A DNA stretch of 64,000 nt from Sulfurimonas sp. RIFOXYD12_FULL_33_39. Lineage in GTDB: Bacteria > Campylobacterota > Campylobacteria > Campylobacterales > Sulfurimonadaceae. This document shows positions 1-8,413 of this stretch, piece by piece. The first letter of the stretch is position 1. Each line of letters starts with the position of its first letter. The translations under genes were made by a program, and so were the position numbers. Under the pieces are notes generated by a model that saw only the letters and a list, made by a program, of their open reading frames with translations, searched no databases and was not told the origin of the DNA. Location: positions 248,001 through 312,000 of the forward strand of contig MICF01000007.1 of assembly GCA_001829785.1 (NCBI GenBank), written 5' to 3'.

Positions 1-462
1 GGCGCTACCGAGGCTCAAAAACAACAAGCAAATATTCCTATATGCACATTGGACGAACTAAGTGAAGCAGATGCCGTTATCTTTGGAACACCTACACGCT
101 TTGGCAACATGTGCGGACAGATGAGGCAATTTCTTGATGCTACTGGAGGACTATGGATGAAGGGTTCTTTAGTGGGCAAAGTCGGAAGCGTTATTACTAG
201 TTCAAATACACAACACGGCGGACAAGAATCTACTATTCTTAGTTTTCACACTACACTGCTTCACCACGGTATGGTTATTGTAGGTTTACCTTATACATTT
301 CAAGGGCAGATGAGCATGGATAGTATAACAGGCTGTTCTCCTTACGGTGCATCTACTATTGCAGGCGGCAACGGAAGTCGAATCCCAAGTGAAAATGAGC
401 TTGCAGGCGCACGTTTTCAAGGCGAACATGTTGCACGTATTGCAAAAAAACTTATGGCATAA
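1..462 (+). CDS. wrbA: NAD(P)H:quinone oxidoreductase WrbA, 3' part
   Basis: The reading frame is open from the first base of the window, so the gene starts upstream and about 153 residues are visible. WrbA is a flavodoxin-fold FMN protein that reduces quinones by two electrons at the expense of NAD(P)H and so limits semiquinone stress. The visible part has the FMN-binding segment [18 protein letters not shown], the [10 protein letters not shown] stretch and the [11 protein letters not shown] loop that are typical of the family, and it ends in a normal C-terminus. The family is usually close to 200 residues, so only the first flavodoxin strand and phosphate loop are missing. A TTG at 49 could be read as a start, but homologous sequence runs through it upstream. 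A thioredoxin-like gene follows 30 nt later. Confidence 0.93.
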   Translation, partial: GATEAQKQQANIPICTLDELSEADAVIFGTPTRFGNMCGQMRQFLDATGGLWMKGSLVGKVGSVITSSNTQHGGQESTILSFHTTLLHHGMVIVGLPYTFQGQMSMDSITGCSPYGASTIAGGNGSRIPSENELAGARFQGEHVARIAKKLMA

Positions 463-492
463 GTAAAAAAAATTATTTTAAAAAGAGGTATT

Positions 493-825
493 ATGGCGTT
501 TATAGAGGTAGATGAGAAAAATTTTGAGCAGGTGCTATCAAAGCAATTTGAAGAGAAAAAAACGGTTATATTAAAATTCGGTTCAGAGTTTTGCGATGCA
601 TGCAGTGCACTTGGCTGGGAGCTTGAGGATATAGATAAATATTACGATAATATATCTACTCTTCTTATCGATTGTAACGATTCGCAAGGACTTGCAGAAA
701 GTTACGACATCTATGGATTACCTACAATGATAATATATAAAGATGCACAAACAATGGTTTATAGGGGCGAAGGCGTCCTTTTATCTCAAGATATAAAAGA
801 AATAATAGAGCAAACAATAATATAA
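493..825 (+). CDS. thioredoxin-family protein
   Basis: This 110-residue protein is one thioredoxin domain. It has the redox motif CDAC in the context GSEFCDACSALGWELE (cysteines near residues 35 and 38) and the cis-proline loop YGLPTMIIY. Canonical thioredoxin has WCGPC, so the CDAC and the missing Trp suggest a specialised thiol-disulfide protein and not the main TrxA. No signal peptide is seen, so it is probably cytoplasmic. The start ATG at 493 follows an AAGAGG ribosome site. It lies 30 nt after wrbA and 59 nt before aspS, and its role with wrbA in redox stress is only inferred from proximity. Confidence 0.85.
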   Translation: MAFIEVDEKNFEQVLSKQFEEKKTVILKFGSEFCDACSALGWELEDIDKYYDNISTLLIDCNDSQGLAESYDIYGLPTMIIYKDAQTMVYRGEGVLLSQDIKEIIEQTII

Positions 826-848
826 TTAACCGATAAGCCAAGTTTGGA

Positions 849-854
849 TATAAT
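849..854 (+). promoter_or_regulatory. probable -10 box of aspS
   Basis: TATAAT stands in the context TTTGGATATAATC, 30 nt before the aspS start codon. No good TTGACA-like -35 is present, which is usual for sigma-70 promoters in this lineage. Confidence 0.55.
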
Positions 855-884
855 CGGAAAAATTATTATCAGGACTCTATTTTT

Positions 885-2639
885 ATGAGAAGTCATTATT
901 GTACAGATTTAAGTGAAGCAAATGTTGGACAAGATGTTGTTCTAACAGGTTGGGCGAACAGTTACCGTGATCACGGCGGGATTATTTTTATAGACTTAAG
1001 AGACAAAAGCGGTCTTATTCAACTTACATGTGATCCTGAAGAGAATCCATCGGCACATAAATCAGCTGATGGCGTACGTGACGAGTATGTTCTTATTGCT
1101 AAAGGAACAGTTCGTCACCGTGGGGAAGGTCTTGTAAATCCACGTCTTAAAACAGGTGCTATCGAAATTATCGTTAAAGAGCTTATTATTGAAAACAAAT
1201 CTGCTCCGATTCCTTTTATGATAGGCGATAAGAACGTAGGCGAAGAGACTAGACTAAAATATCGTTACCTAGAGTTAAGAGACCCTTCAATGTATGAAGC
1301 ATTTCGTCTTCGTTCAAAAGCGGCAATTGCAGCTAGAAATATTTTAGATAAAAATGGCTTCCTAGAAGTTGAAACTCCTATTTTAACAAAATCAACGCCA
1401 GAAGGTGCTAGAGACTATTTGGTTCCTTCTCGTGTTCATAACGGCGAGTTTTACGCTCTTCCTCAATCTCCTCAGCTTTTCAAACAGCTTTTAATGGTAG
1501 GCGGATTTGACAGATATTTTCAAATAGCAAAATGTTTCCGTGACGAAGATTTACGTGCAGATCGTCAGCCTGAATTTACTCAAATAGACGTTGAGATGAG
1601 CTTTTGTGATCAAGAAGATGTTATTAAAGTTGCGGAAGATTTGCTTGAAGCTATGTTTGGCGCATGTGGTATCGATGTTAAACCTCCGTTTAATCGTATC
1701 TCTTACAACAATGCTATGGAGTGGTACGGCTCTGATAAACCTGATTTGAGATATGATCTTAAAATGGTTGACGTTATTGATATTTTTGAGAGATGCGATA
1801 ATGAAATATTTACAAATATTGCTAAACAGCCGCATAAAAATCGTATTAAAGCTCTAAAAGTTCCAGGTGCAGACTTAGTATTTAGCAAACGTGAGATGAA
1901 AACATTCGAAGACTTTGTGCGTCAGTTCGGTGCTCACGGTCTTGGATATTTTCAAATGAAAGAAGACGGTCTTAAAGGTCCGCTTATCAAATTCTTCACA
2001 GATGCTGATATAGCTCTTTTAGTTGAGAGACTTGATATGCAAGTAGGCGACGTTGTTTTCTTCGGTGCGGGAGCTAAAAAAACAGTATGGGACTACATGG
2101 GTCGTCTTAGAATTTTCATAGCTGAACATGAAAAAATGAACCTTGTCGATAAAAATGCTTACGAGTTTGTATGGGTAGTTGATTTTCCTATGTTTGAGAT
2201 TGAAGACGGACGCGTAAAAGCACTTCACCATCCATTTACACAACCAAAAGATACCGATAAAGATGATGTAGAAGAGATAGAATCTATTGCTTACGATATC
2301 GTTTTAAACGGTACGGAACTAGGCGGCGGAAGTATTCGTATCCATAAACAAGAGATGCAAGAAGAGGTGTTCAAGCTTTTAGGCATTGAAGAGGAAGAGG
2401 CTGCGGAAAAATTCGGCTTTTTACTTGATGCTTTAAAATTCGGTGCTCCTCCTCACGGCGGTTTTGCAATAGGATTTGATAGACTTATGATGCTTATTAC
2501 TAAAAAATCAAGCATCCGCGATGTTATAGCATTTCCTAAAACACAAAAAGCTTCTTGTATCCTTACAAAAGCACCTAGCGAAGTTGATGCTAATCAGCTT
2601 CGTGACCTTCACATCCGTCTGCGCGAACAGGTAAAATAG
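885..2639 (+). CDS. aspS: aspartyl-tRNA synthetase (probably non-discriminating AspRS)
   Basis: 584-residue class II aminoacyl-tRNA synthetase that charges tRNA with aspartate in the cytoplasm. The N-terminal OB-fold anticodon-binding domain holds [19 protein letters not shown]. The catalytic core has motif 2 ([18 protein letters not shown]), a bacterial GAD insertion domain and motif 3 near the C-terminus ([12 protein letters not shown]). Length and domain order fit bacterial-type AspRS. In Campylobacterota the enzyme is commonly non-discriminating and works with GatCAB to make Asn-tRNA; this is family knowledge and cannot be read from the window. The start ATG at 885 gives [15 protein letters not shown], a normal N-terminus. 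The short adk gene follows 7 nt after the stop, so the two are probably co-transcribed. Confidence 0.97.
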   Translation: MRSHYCTDLSEANVGQDVVLTGWANSYRDHGGIIFIDLRDKSGLIQLTCDPEENPSAHKSADGVRDEYVLIAKGTVRHRGEGLVNPRLKTGAIEIIVKELIIENKSAPIPFMIGDKNVGEETRLKYRYLELRDPSMYEAFRLRSKAAIAARNILDKNGFLEVETPILTKSTPEGARDYLVPSRVHNGEFYALPQSPQLFKQLLMVGGFDRYFQIAKCFRDEDLRADRQPEFTQIDVEMSFCDQEDVIKVAEDLLEAMFGACGIDVKPPFNRISYNNAMEWYGSDKPDLRYDLKMVDVIDIFERCDNEIFTNIAKQPHKNRIKALKVPGADLVFSKREMKTFEDFVRQFGAHGLGYFQMKEDGLKGPLIKFFTDADIALLVERLDMQVGDVVFFGAGAKKTVWDYMGRLRIFIAEHEKMNLVDKNAYEFVWVVDFPMFEIEDGRVKALHHPFTQPKDTDKDDVEEIESIAYDIVLNGTELGGGSIRIHKQEMQEEVFKLLGIEEEEAAEKFGFLLDALKFGAPPHGGFAIGFDRLMMLITKKSSIRDVIAFPKTQKASCILTKAPSEVDANQLRDLHIRLREQVK

Positions 2640-2646
2640 TCAACAT

Positions 2647-3216
2647 ATGAAAAAACTTTTTCTAATTATCGGAGCACCCGGCTCCGGTAAAACAACAGAC
2701 GCAGAATTAATAGCAAAACAAAACAGTGCGATAACGCACTACTCTACAGGTGACATGTTACGAGCAGAAGTTGCAAGCGGCAGCCGACTCGGACTTGAAA
2801 TAAACAACTACATCTCAAAAGGTCTTATCGTTCCTATCAAGATAGCCATAGAAACAATAGTAAATGCCATCAAAAATGCTCCGACAGACATTATCATCAT
2901 TGACGGTTATCCCAGAAGTATGGAACAGCTAAATGCACTTGATGAGTATCTACATGTAGATTTATCTATAGAACTTGTAAGCGTTATAGAAGTTCAAGTT
3001 AGCGAAGAAACCGCAAAAGATAGAGTTTTTGGACGTTCAAGAGGCGAAGATGACAAAGTGGAAGTTTTTAATAACCGTATGAAAGTCTATACTGAGCCGT
3101 TAACGGATATACAAGCTTTTTATAGCAGTAGAAATCTCTTACATGTAATAAACGGCGAGAGAACTATAGAAGAGATAGTTCACGAGATGGGAAGTTTCGT
3201 TAAGTCTAAAATATAA
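2647..3216 (+). CDS. adk: adenylate kinase, short form
   Basis: 189-residue nucleoside monophosphate kinase, 2 AMP <=> ATP + ADP. The P-loop GAPGSGKTT is at residues 9-17, [10 protein letters not shown] is the NMP-binding segment, and IIDGYPRSMEQ is the DGFPR-like motif. The lid region is short (GRSRGEDDKVEVFNNRM) and lacks the long zinc or beta-hairpin lid. This short type resembles the Campylobacter/Helicobacter Adk. It sits 7 nt behind aspS and converges on a second, full-length adenylate kinase; the two share a terminator. Having both suggests redundancy or a different preferred nucleotide for one of them, which the sequence does not decide. Confidence 0.88.
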   Translation: MKKLFLIIGAPGSGKTTDAELIAKQNSAITHYSTGDMLRAEVASGSRLGLEINNYISKGLIVPIKIAIETIVNAIKNAPTDIIIIDGYPRSMEQLNALDEYLHVDLSIELVSVIEVQVSEETAKDRVFGRSRGEDDKVEVFNNRMKVYTEPLTDIQAFYSSRNLLHVINGERTIEEIVHEMGSFVKSKI

Positions 3217-3234
3217 TTGAACCTTTTGGTTCAA

Positions 3235-3236
<2 letters not shown>
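3215..3236. terminator. bidirectional terminator between the two adenylate kinases
   Basis: A perfect 9-bp stem (AATTGAACC with GGTTCAATT) closes a TTTT loop. It overlaps the stop codons of both convergent genes. The T-rich context on both strands suits bidirectional termination. Confidence 0.7.
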
Positions 3237-3927
<691 letters not shown>

Positions 3928-3994
3928 TTAAAATTACCTATAACAATTAACTCTTTTACGATATCATAAATCTAATTTTTTATATGGAGTAATC

Positions 3995-4141
3995 ATGAAA
4001 AGAAATTTTCTTATAACATCTGTTTTAACTGTTATGTTGTTTATCAGTGGGTGCTCTGCTACTTGGAGCGGAGTAAAGAAAGATTCGAGTGACGCTTGGG
4101 AAGCGACTAAAAGAACTGTTAATGAGATAACTGGCGATTAA
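3995..4141 (+). CDS. small entericidin-like lipoprotein
   Basis: 48-residue protein starting at an ATG preceded by TGGAGTAATC. The N-terminus MKRNFLITSVLTVMLF is a signal sequence and is followed by the lipobox FISGC, so the mature protein would be a lipoprotein of about 29 residues beginning at Cys20. The mature part (ATWSGVKKDSSDAWEATKR) resembles entericidin-type peptides. It is single-gene, divergent from adk, and followed by a strong hairpin terminator. Membrane location is well supported; the entericidin label is a similarity in pattern only. Confidence 0.72.
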   Translation: MKRNFLITSVLTVMLFISGCSATWSGVKKDSSDAWEATKRTVNEITGD

Positions 4142-4151
4142 TTGTATTTTG

Positions 4152-4176
4152 CTACATGTTAAAATTTAACATGTAG
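4152..4176. terminator. perfect hairpin, terminator
   Basis: Twelve-base arms CTACATGTTAAA and TTTAACATGTAG flank a single A. TATTTTATT follows on the plus strand. It lies between the small lipoprotein and a convergent acidic protein and can serve both. Confidence 0.7.
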
Positions 4177-4183
4177 TATTTTA

Positions 4184-4471
4184 TTAATCTTCTTCAAATC
4201 CGAAATCGTCTTCTTCGCTTCCGTTTTGAGCTTCTAAAATATCATCGATTAGTTCTTTACACTCATCTTCCTCGATATCTCCGCTTTTTATATCTTCTAA
4301 AACATCCTGTAAGTCAGCCTTAAATTCGCGAAGCTCTTCTATTTCTTCCTTTGCATCTTCGCTTGCTTCTTTATTATCTGCAATCTCTTCAAAAATTTCA
4401 TCTAATCTTTCATCAATATCAGGAATAACCGTTTTTATAATTAACTCTTCTAGCTGTTGTGCATAAGACAT
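4184..4471 (-). CDS. acidic hypothetical protein
   Basis: 95-residue, strongly acidic protein (runs such as EEIEELREFKADLQDVLEDI) predicted from composition to be almost wholly helical and perhaps coiled-coil. The C-terminus is a Glu/Asp-rich tail. There is no signal peptide or membrane segment. I do not recognise a family. It is transcribed alone, convergent with the small lipoprotein, and its start ATG is preceded by AAAAAGG. Nothing nearby suggests a function. Confidence 0.6.
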   Translation of the reverse strand: MSYAQQLEELIIKTVIPDIDERLDEIFEEIADNKEASEDAKEEIEELREFKADLQDVLEDIKSGDIEEDECKELIDDILEAQNGSEEDDFGFEED

Positions 4472-4567
4472 AAAAATACCTTTTTTAATTTAATTTTAGA
4501 ATTATACTCTATATAAGAGTATTCTAACAATCTCTAAACTATAATTTATAAAAAACAAAAGAGAAAT

Positions 4568-5299
4568 ATGCATTTTTACGCTTGTATTATCGGTAGTGAA
4601 ATATTAAACGGGCGAAGAGCTGATAAGCACTTTGAGTTTTTAAAAGAAGAATTATCAAAATACGGGCATGAACTTTTTGCTTCTTTTATTATAAAAGATG
4701 ATAAAAATTTAATAAAAAATACATACAAACTTATAAAGAGCGACAAAAACAGTGTTATGTTTTCTTTTGGCGGCATCGGTGCTACTCCTGATGATTTGAC
4801 AAGAGCAATAGCCGCAGATGTTTTTACGGCAAAACCATTACAGCGACATAAAAAATTTGAACAAGACATTATAGATAGATTTGGAGAAGATGCTTACCCT
4901 CACAGAATTCACATGTCGGATTTGCCCGAAAATTCAGAACTTTTGTTCAATCCCGTAAACAACATGTCAGGATTTTCTTTGAAAAACAGATACTTTTTTA
5001 CTCCTGGATTTCCCCAGATGTCTCATCCTATGATCAGTTCAGTAATTAAAAATCTATTTAACAAATCTCTTAAAAAATACAGACTCACTCTACTGGCAAA
5101 AACAAGTGAAAATACGCTTATAAATATAATGAAAAAAATTCCAAAAGATATAGAGTTCTCCTCTTTGCCTATTATAAATGAGGGTAATGTTTCAGTAGAG
5201 ATATCTCTTTGTGCAACTGAAAAAGAGTATGTAGAAAAATACTTTGGTCTTTTTACAAACTTTTTACATGAGTCAAATATAAACTATAATTTAATTTAA
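4568..5299 (+). CDS. molybdopterin-binding / CinA N-terminal-like protein
   Basis: 243-residue protein with the MoCF-type fold found in MoaB, MogA and the N-terminal half of CinA. The signature is IIGSEILNGRRADKH at residues 7-21 and MFSFGGIGATPDDLTR near residues 64-79, matching the GDEL-G and GG-G-TPDD motifs. CinA proteins are around 400 residues and carry a nicotinamide-nucleotide deamidase domain, which is absent here. It therefore belongs to the stand-alone CinA-N group, where true molybdopterin binding has often not been shown. It starts at ATG 4568 after AAGAGAAAT. Single gene; a small membrane protein gene begins 49 nt downstream. Confidence 0.75.
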   Translation: MHFYACIIGSEILNGRRADKHFEFLKEELSKYGHELFASFIIKDDKNLIKNTYKLIKSDKNSVMFSFGGIGATPDDLTRAIAADVFTAKPLQRHKKFEQDIIDRFGEDAYPHRIHMSDLPENSELLFNPVNNMSGFSLKNRYFFTPGFPQMSHPMISSVIKNLFNKSLKKYRLTLLAKTSENTLINIMKKIPKDIEFSSLPIINEGNVSVEISLCATEKEYVEKYFGLFTNFLHESNINYNLI

Positions 5300-5348
5300 T
5301 TGTAAGATTGCCGATTTTTAAAATAAGTAAAAGTCAAGGAATGGCATC

Positions 5349-5474
5349 ATGTTAATTTGGTTATTGGTATTATTATTGCTGAGCGTGTTTATATATGTTG
5401 TTTATCGATTTGTCTTTTTTAGTAAAAGAGATGAGAAAGATGAAATAAACCATCACTATACATTTAAAATTTAA
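5349..5474 (+). CDS. 41-residue single-pass membrane protein
   Basis: The ATG at 5349 follows CAAGGAATGG, a good ribosome site. The protein begins MLIWLLVLLLLSVFIYVVYR, one transmembrane helix, followed by a charged tail (FSKRDEKDEINHHY). It stops 9 nt before the next gene, and a fresh AAGAGGT site lies in that gap, so the two are probably co-transcribed. No family is recognised. Its real existence rests on the ribosome site, the clean membrane helix and the operon spacing. Confidence 0.5.
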   Translation: MLIWLLVLLLLSVFIYVVYRFVFFSKRDEKDEINHHYTFKI

Positions 5475-5483
5475 GAGGTAAGA

Positions 5484-6155
5484 ATGGCTGTTATTAGAAA
5501 TAATCATGTTTTTAAAGGACATAGAACACTTCTGGGAACTAGGTATGTAACTTATGGTGAGTTAGAGTTGCCTACTAGATATGAATTGTTTAATATGTCA
5601 AAAAATGGTTTTGACTGGGGACATTCAGGTCCCGGTGCCAGACAACTTGCTTTTTCAATGCTTTATCAGTTAAGCAATGAAGAAATTGCCAAAGATTGTG
5701 CCTCTTTATTTACAACTGATGTTGTCTCTAAATTTAATAACAGAGACTGGATAATATCAGCTTCTGATATAGTAAAATGGATATCTCAAAACAGTAAGTA
5801 CGAGGAGCTTCAAGTAGTTAAAAAAATTGAAGTAAAGGAAATTGAAGAGGAAGTTCAAGAGCCAAAAGAGGATGTTCAAGATATTCAAGATATACTAGTT
5901 TTAAAGAGTCAAAAACTCAAAAAATCAAAACCAAAAACAAATGTTGTCAAAGAGATATGTGACGAACTTAAAATAACTCAAAAACAACTTTCAGCCATAT
6001 TGGAAATTCCAGAGGGTACGGTAAGCAGTTGGGCTGTAAAAAATGAGATTCCGCGACTTGGAAAAAAGGCTATAGAATTTTATATTCAAAGTCAAAAAAA
6101 TCAACAGATCATAGAGAGTTATAAAAGCTTTGTAAATTTACTAAACGTACCTTAA
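5484..6155 (+). CDS. hypothetical protein with C-terminal helix-turn-helix
   Basis: 223 residues. The first ~100 form a compact domain (LGTRYVTYGELELPTRYELF ... GHSGPGARQLAFSML ... DWIISASDIVKWI) resembling the DUF6166 type, a family of unknown function. A charged, Glu/Lys-rich linker (residues ~110-150) follows. The last 60 residues contain an HTH-like stretch, ELKITQKQLSAILEIPEGTV, typical of Cro/CI-like DNA-binding helices where a turn separates two short helices. It is therefore probably a DNA-binding protein, with the N-terminal domain as sensor or partner. It is preceded by a small membrane protein gene and converges on an ankyrin gene. Confidence 0.6.
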   Translation: MAVIRNNHVFKGHRTLLGTRYVTYGELELPTRYELFNMSKNGFDWGHSGPGARQLAFSMLYQLSNEEIAKDCASLFTTDVVSKFNNRDWIISASDIVKWISQNSKYEELQVVKKIEVKEIEEEVQEPKEDVQDIQDILVLKSQKLKKSKPKTNVVKEICDELKITQKQLSAILEIPEGTVSSWAVKNEIPRLGKKAIEFYIQSQKNQQIIESYKSFVNLLNVP

Positions 6156-6171
6156 AGAAAAGAAAAAATAT

Positions 6172-6675
6172 TTACCTAGCATAATTTATATTTTTTGGCG
6201 CTTTTTCATCATAATCAAGAAGCGTTAAAATACTCTTTTTATTTGTCTTTCTTGCAAAGTCTATTACACTAATTCCTTTTGAATCAACTGCATTTTTATT
6301 GGCGCCATGCTCGATAAGAAGTTTTGCTATTTCAACTCTGCCATAACATGCAGCCGCCATTAAAGGAGTAAATTTACTTCTTCTTTGTGTAAAGTTTACA
6401 TCTATGCCTTTTGATATCAAATATTTAACCATCTCAATATTATCGTACGTTATTGCCATGTCAAATATACTAACACCCTCTTCATCAAAGTCATAAATAT
6501 CAGCACCGCTATCTATAAGCAACATAACTAAATCAAAATCACACCTTTGTCTTAGTGAAAATGCTAAAACAGACTCACCGTTTTCACTTGCATCATTTAA
6601 GTTTGCACCATCTTTTATATATTTTTTTACGCCCAAAAAGTCATTGTTTTTTAAAAGTTCTATCCATTTATTCAT
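6172..6675 (-). CDS. ankyrin-repeat protein
   Basis: 167-residue protein made of about four ankyrin repeats. Repeated signatures are NGESVLAFSLRQRCDFDLVM, DEEGVSIFDMAITYDNIEMV, KFTPLMAAACYGRVEIAKLL and DSKGISVIDFARKTNKKSIL. There is no signal peptide. Such proteins mediate protein-protein contacts; no partner is suggested by the neighbours. It is convergent with the HTH protein, and its start ATG at 6675 lies 110 nt from the divergent dapD. Confidence 0.85.
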   Translation of the reverse strand: MNKWIELLKNNDFLGVKKYIKDGANLNDASENGESVLAFSLRQRCDFDLVMLLIDSGADIYDFDEEGVSIFDMAITYDNIEMVKYLISKGIDVNFTQRRSKFTPLMAAACYGRVEIAKLLIEHGANKNAVDSKGISVIDFARKTNKKSILTLLDYDEKAPKNINYAR

Positions 6676-6785
6676 AATCGTAGTATATTACAATTGGGCA
6701 TTAATAATCTTTAAAAATTATTAAGGGTTATTAGAGGCACTCTTATGTACAATAAGGCATAATAAATAATTACAAGCGAGAACCC

Positions 6786-7982
6786 ATGGAAATCATTCAA
6801 ACCACAGATGCTTTTAAAGCACTAGTCCAAAACATTAAGTCTTCTACAAAAGGTTACAAAGACCCTTTGGCGTTTGGTATATGCAGGGTAGATTTAGGGC
6901 AGTTAAATCTAGGAAAAACTCTTCAAGCCACTTATCCTTTAATAAACTGGCATGAAAATTTCGGAAGTGCTGCTATTTTTATCAGAGCATTAACTGAACA
7001 AGGTATTGATATAGATTTTAATGAAAGCGAAGTTGTCTGCAATATTAATAGTGCCTTTTTAAAAAGCTGCCTAAATGCTTTTACTCCGTACTCGGATGAG
7101 GCATATGGCGATGCACACAAAAACATTCAAGTTGTTTCTGCACTATATAACCAAATCATGAACAGCGGCTCTTTGGAGGGCGAATTTAAAGTAACGTTTA
7201 TTTTTGCTGATGAGCCACTAAAAAGTGTAGAAGCAACGTATTTAAAACTTTATGCTATCTCCGGAGCAAAAGTTGCGTTAAGAAGTATTAACTTAAACGG
7301 TGCGTTTGGTGCTCTGCCAAATGTCGCATGGTCAAACGGTCAGCCTATTGAGCTTGATTACTTAAGAGAATTTGAAATAGAGTTAAAACTCTCAAATGAG
7401 TACCCTCATATAGACTTTGTAGATAAATTCCCAAGATTCTTGCAGCATATTATCCCTGCGGACAACACCAGAATTTTAGATGCTTCAAAAGTTAGATTCG
7501 GTGCTCAACTTGCAGCAGGAACTACGGTAATGCCGGGTGCATCTTATATCAACTTTAATGCAGGTACGACCGGTCCCGTTATGGTTGAGGGTCGTATTTC
7601 TAGTTCTGCTATTGTCGGAGCAGGAAGTGATGTAGGAGGCGGTGCTTCTATTTTAGGCGTACTTAGCGGAACAGACGGAAATCCTATTACAATAGGCAAA
7701 AACACTCTTTTAGGCGCAAACTCTACATGTGGTATTCCTTTGGGAGACGGATGTATTATTGATGGAGGACTTGCGATTTTTGCGGGAACAAAAGTGCATA
7801 TTAATGATGAGGAAATATCTGAGATACAAGATGTAAATCCAAATACTAATTTATCAAACATCATGAAAGCATCAGAACTTGCCGGTCTTAATGGGCTTCA
7901 TTTCAGACAAAATTCTATGACTGGACAATATGTAGTGCAAAGAAGCACAAGAGAGATTAAACTAAACGCAGACCTTCACTAA
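6786..7982 (+). CDS. dapD: 2,3,4,5-tetrahydropyridine-2,6-dicarboxylate N-succinyltransferase
   Basis: 398-residue left-handed beta-helix acyltransferase of lysine and meso-diaminopimelate synthesis; it succinylates tetrahydrodipicolinate. The long N-terminal domain (~200 residues) is the epsilonproteobacterial/actinobacterial type, longer than E. coli DapD (274 aa). The hexapeptide-repeat core includes KVRFGAQLAAGTTVMPGASY and IVGAGSDVGGGASILGVLSG, followed by the SNIMKASELAGLNGLHFRQ tail. A monocistronic arrangement with its own terminator follows. The ATG at 6786 is preceded by AAGCGAGAACC, an acceptable ribosome site. Confidence 0.93.
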   Translation: MEIIQTTDAFKALVQNIKSSTKGYKDPLAFGICRVDLGQLNLGKTLQATYPLINWHENFGSAAIFIRALTEQGIDIDFNESEVVCNINSAFLKSCLNAFTPYSDEAYGDAHKNIQVVSALYNQIMNSGSLEGEFKVTFIFADEPLKSVEATYLKLYAISGAKVALRSINLNGAFGALPNVAWSNGQPIELDYLREFEIELKLSNEYPHIDFVDKFPRFLQHIIPADNTRILDASKVRFGAQLAAGTTVMPGASYINFNAGTTGPVMVEGRISSSAIVGAGSDVGGGASILGVLSGTDGNPITIGKNTLLGANSTCGIPLGDGCIIDGGLAIFAGTKVHINDEEISEIQDVNPNTNLSNIMKASELAGLNGLHFRQNSMTGQYVVQRSTREIKLNADLH

Positions 7983-7988
7983 AAAAAA

Positions 7989-8022
7989 TTGATAACTTCT
8001 TCATTTAGAGTGAAGTTATCAA
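7989..8022 (+). terminator. dapD terminator hairpin
   Basis: Arms TTGATAACTTC and GAAGTTATCAA are perfectly complementary over 11 bp, with a 12-nt loop, starting 7 nt after the dapD stop. An A-run lies before the stem; there is no downstream T-run. Confidence 0.5.
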
Positions 8023-8093
8023 AAAATTACTGCCAATAAATAAACATATTTTTAGCTTCTAAGTAGTACAATTGAAAGACAAAGGAGTTTAAT

Positions 8094-8399
8094 ATGAATT
8101 TATCTAATAATGTTTCGTCAATACAAGCTCACCAAAATATGATGGATGTAACTGCTAATAACATTGCAAATGTTAACACTGATGGTTTTGTCCCTACAAA
8201 CAGCAGAGTTGTTAGTAGCGGCAGTTCACTTAAAGCTGACAATAGCAAAGCTGATGACAACGGTTCTAAAATAAGCCAAACTGATTTAACAAAAGAGATT
8301 CCAAATCAGATTATTGCTCAGGAAGCAACAGCAGTTAATGTTACTGCAATAAAAACTCAAGATGAGATGCTCGGCTCACTTCTAGACATAAAGGCATAG
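8094..8399 (+). CDS. short flagellar rod/hook-type protein
   Basis: 101-residue protein with only the two conserved ends of the flagellar rod family. The N-terminus has NMMDVTANNIANVNTDGF, the ANNIANxxTxGF signature of FlgB/C/F/G, and the C-terminus NQIIAQEATAVNVTAIKTQDEMLGS matches the rod C-terminal helix. The central domain of FlgC or FlgG is missing: FlgC is ~135-165 aa and FlgG ~260 aa. It could be an accessory rod-like axial protein of this lineage. It stands alone, not in a flgBC-fliE cluster, with AAAGGAG before the ATG. Its stop overlaps a palindrome shared with the convergent lipoprotein gene. Confidence 0.75.
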   Translation: MNLSNNVSSIQAHQNMMDVTANNIANVNTDGFVPTNSRVVSSGSSLKADNSKADDNGSKISQTDLTKEIPNQIIAQEATAVNVTAIKTQDEMLGSLLDIKA

Positions 8400-8413
8400 T
8401 AAAAATTTTTACT
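8398..8413. terminator. palindrome between convergent genes
   Basis: AGTAAAAATTTTTACT is a perfect 16-bp palindrome that overlaps both stop codons. As RNA the stem is AT-rich and weak, so its termination strength is uncertain. Confidence 0.4.

Noticed and set aside
49..51. TTG at 49 as the wrbA start
   Set aside because: The frame is open from base 1 and upstream codons continue the flavodoxin sequence, so the gene is cut by the window start.
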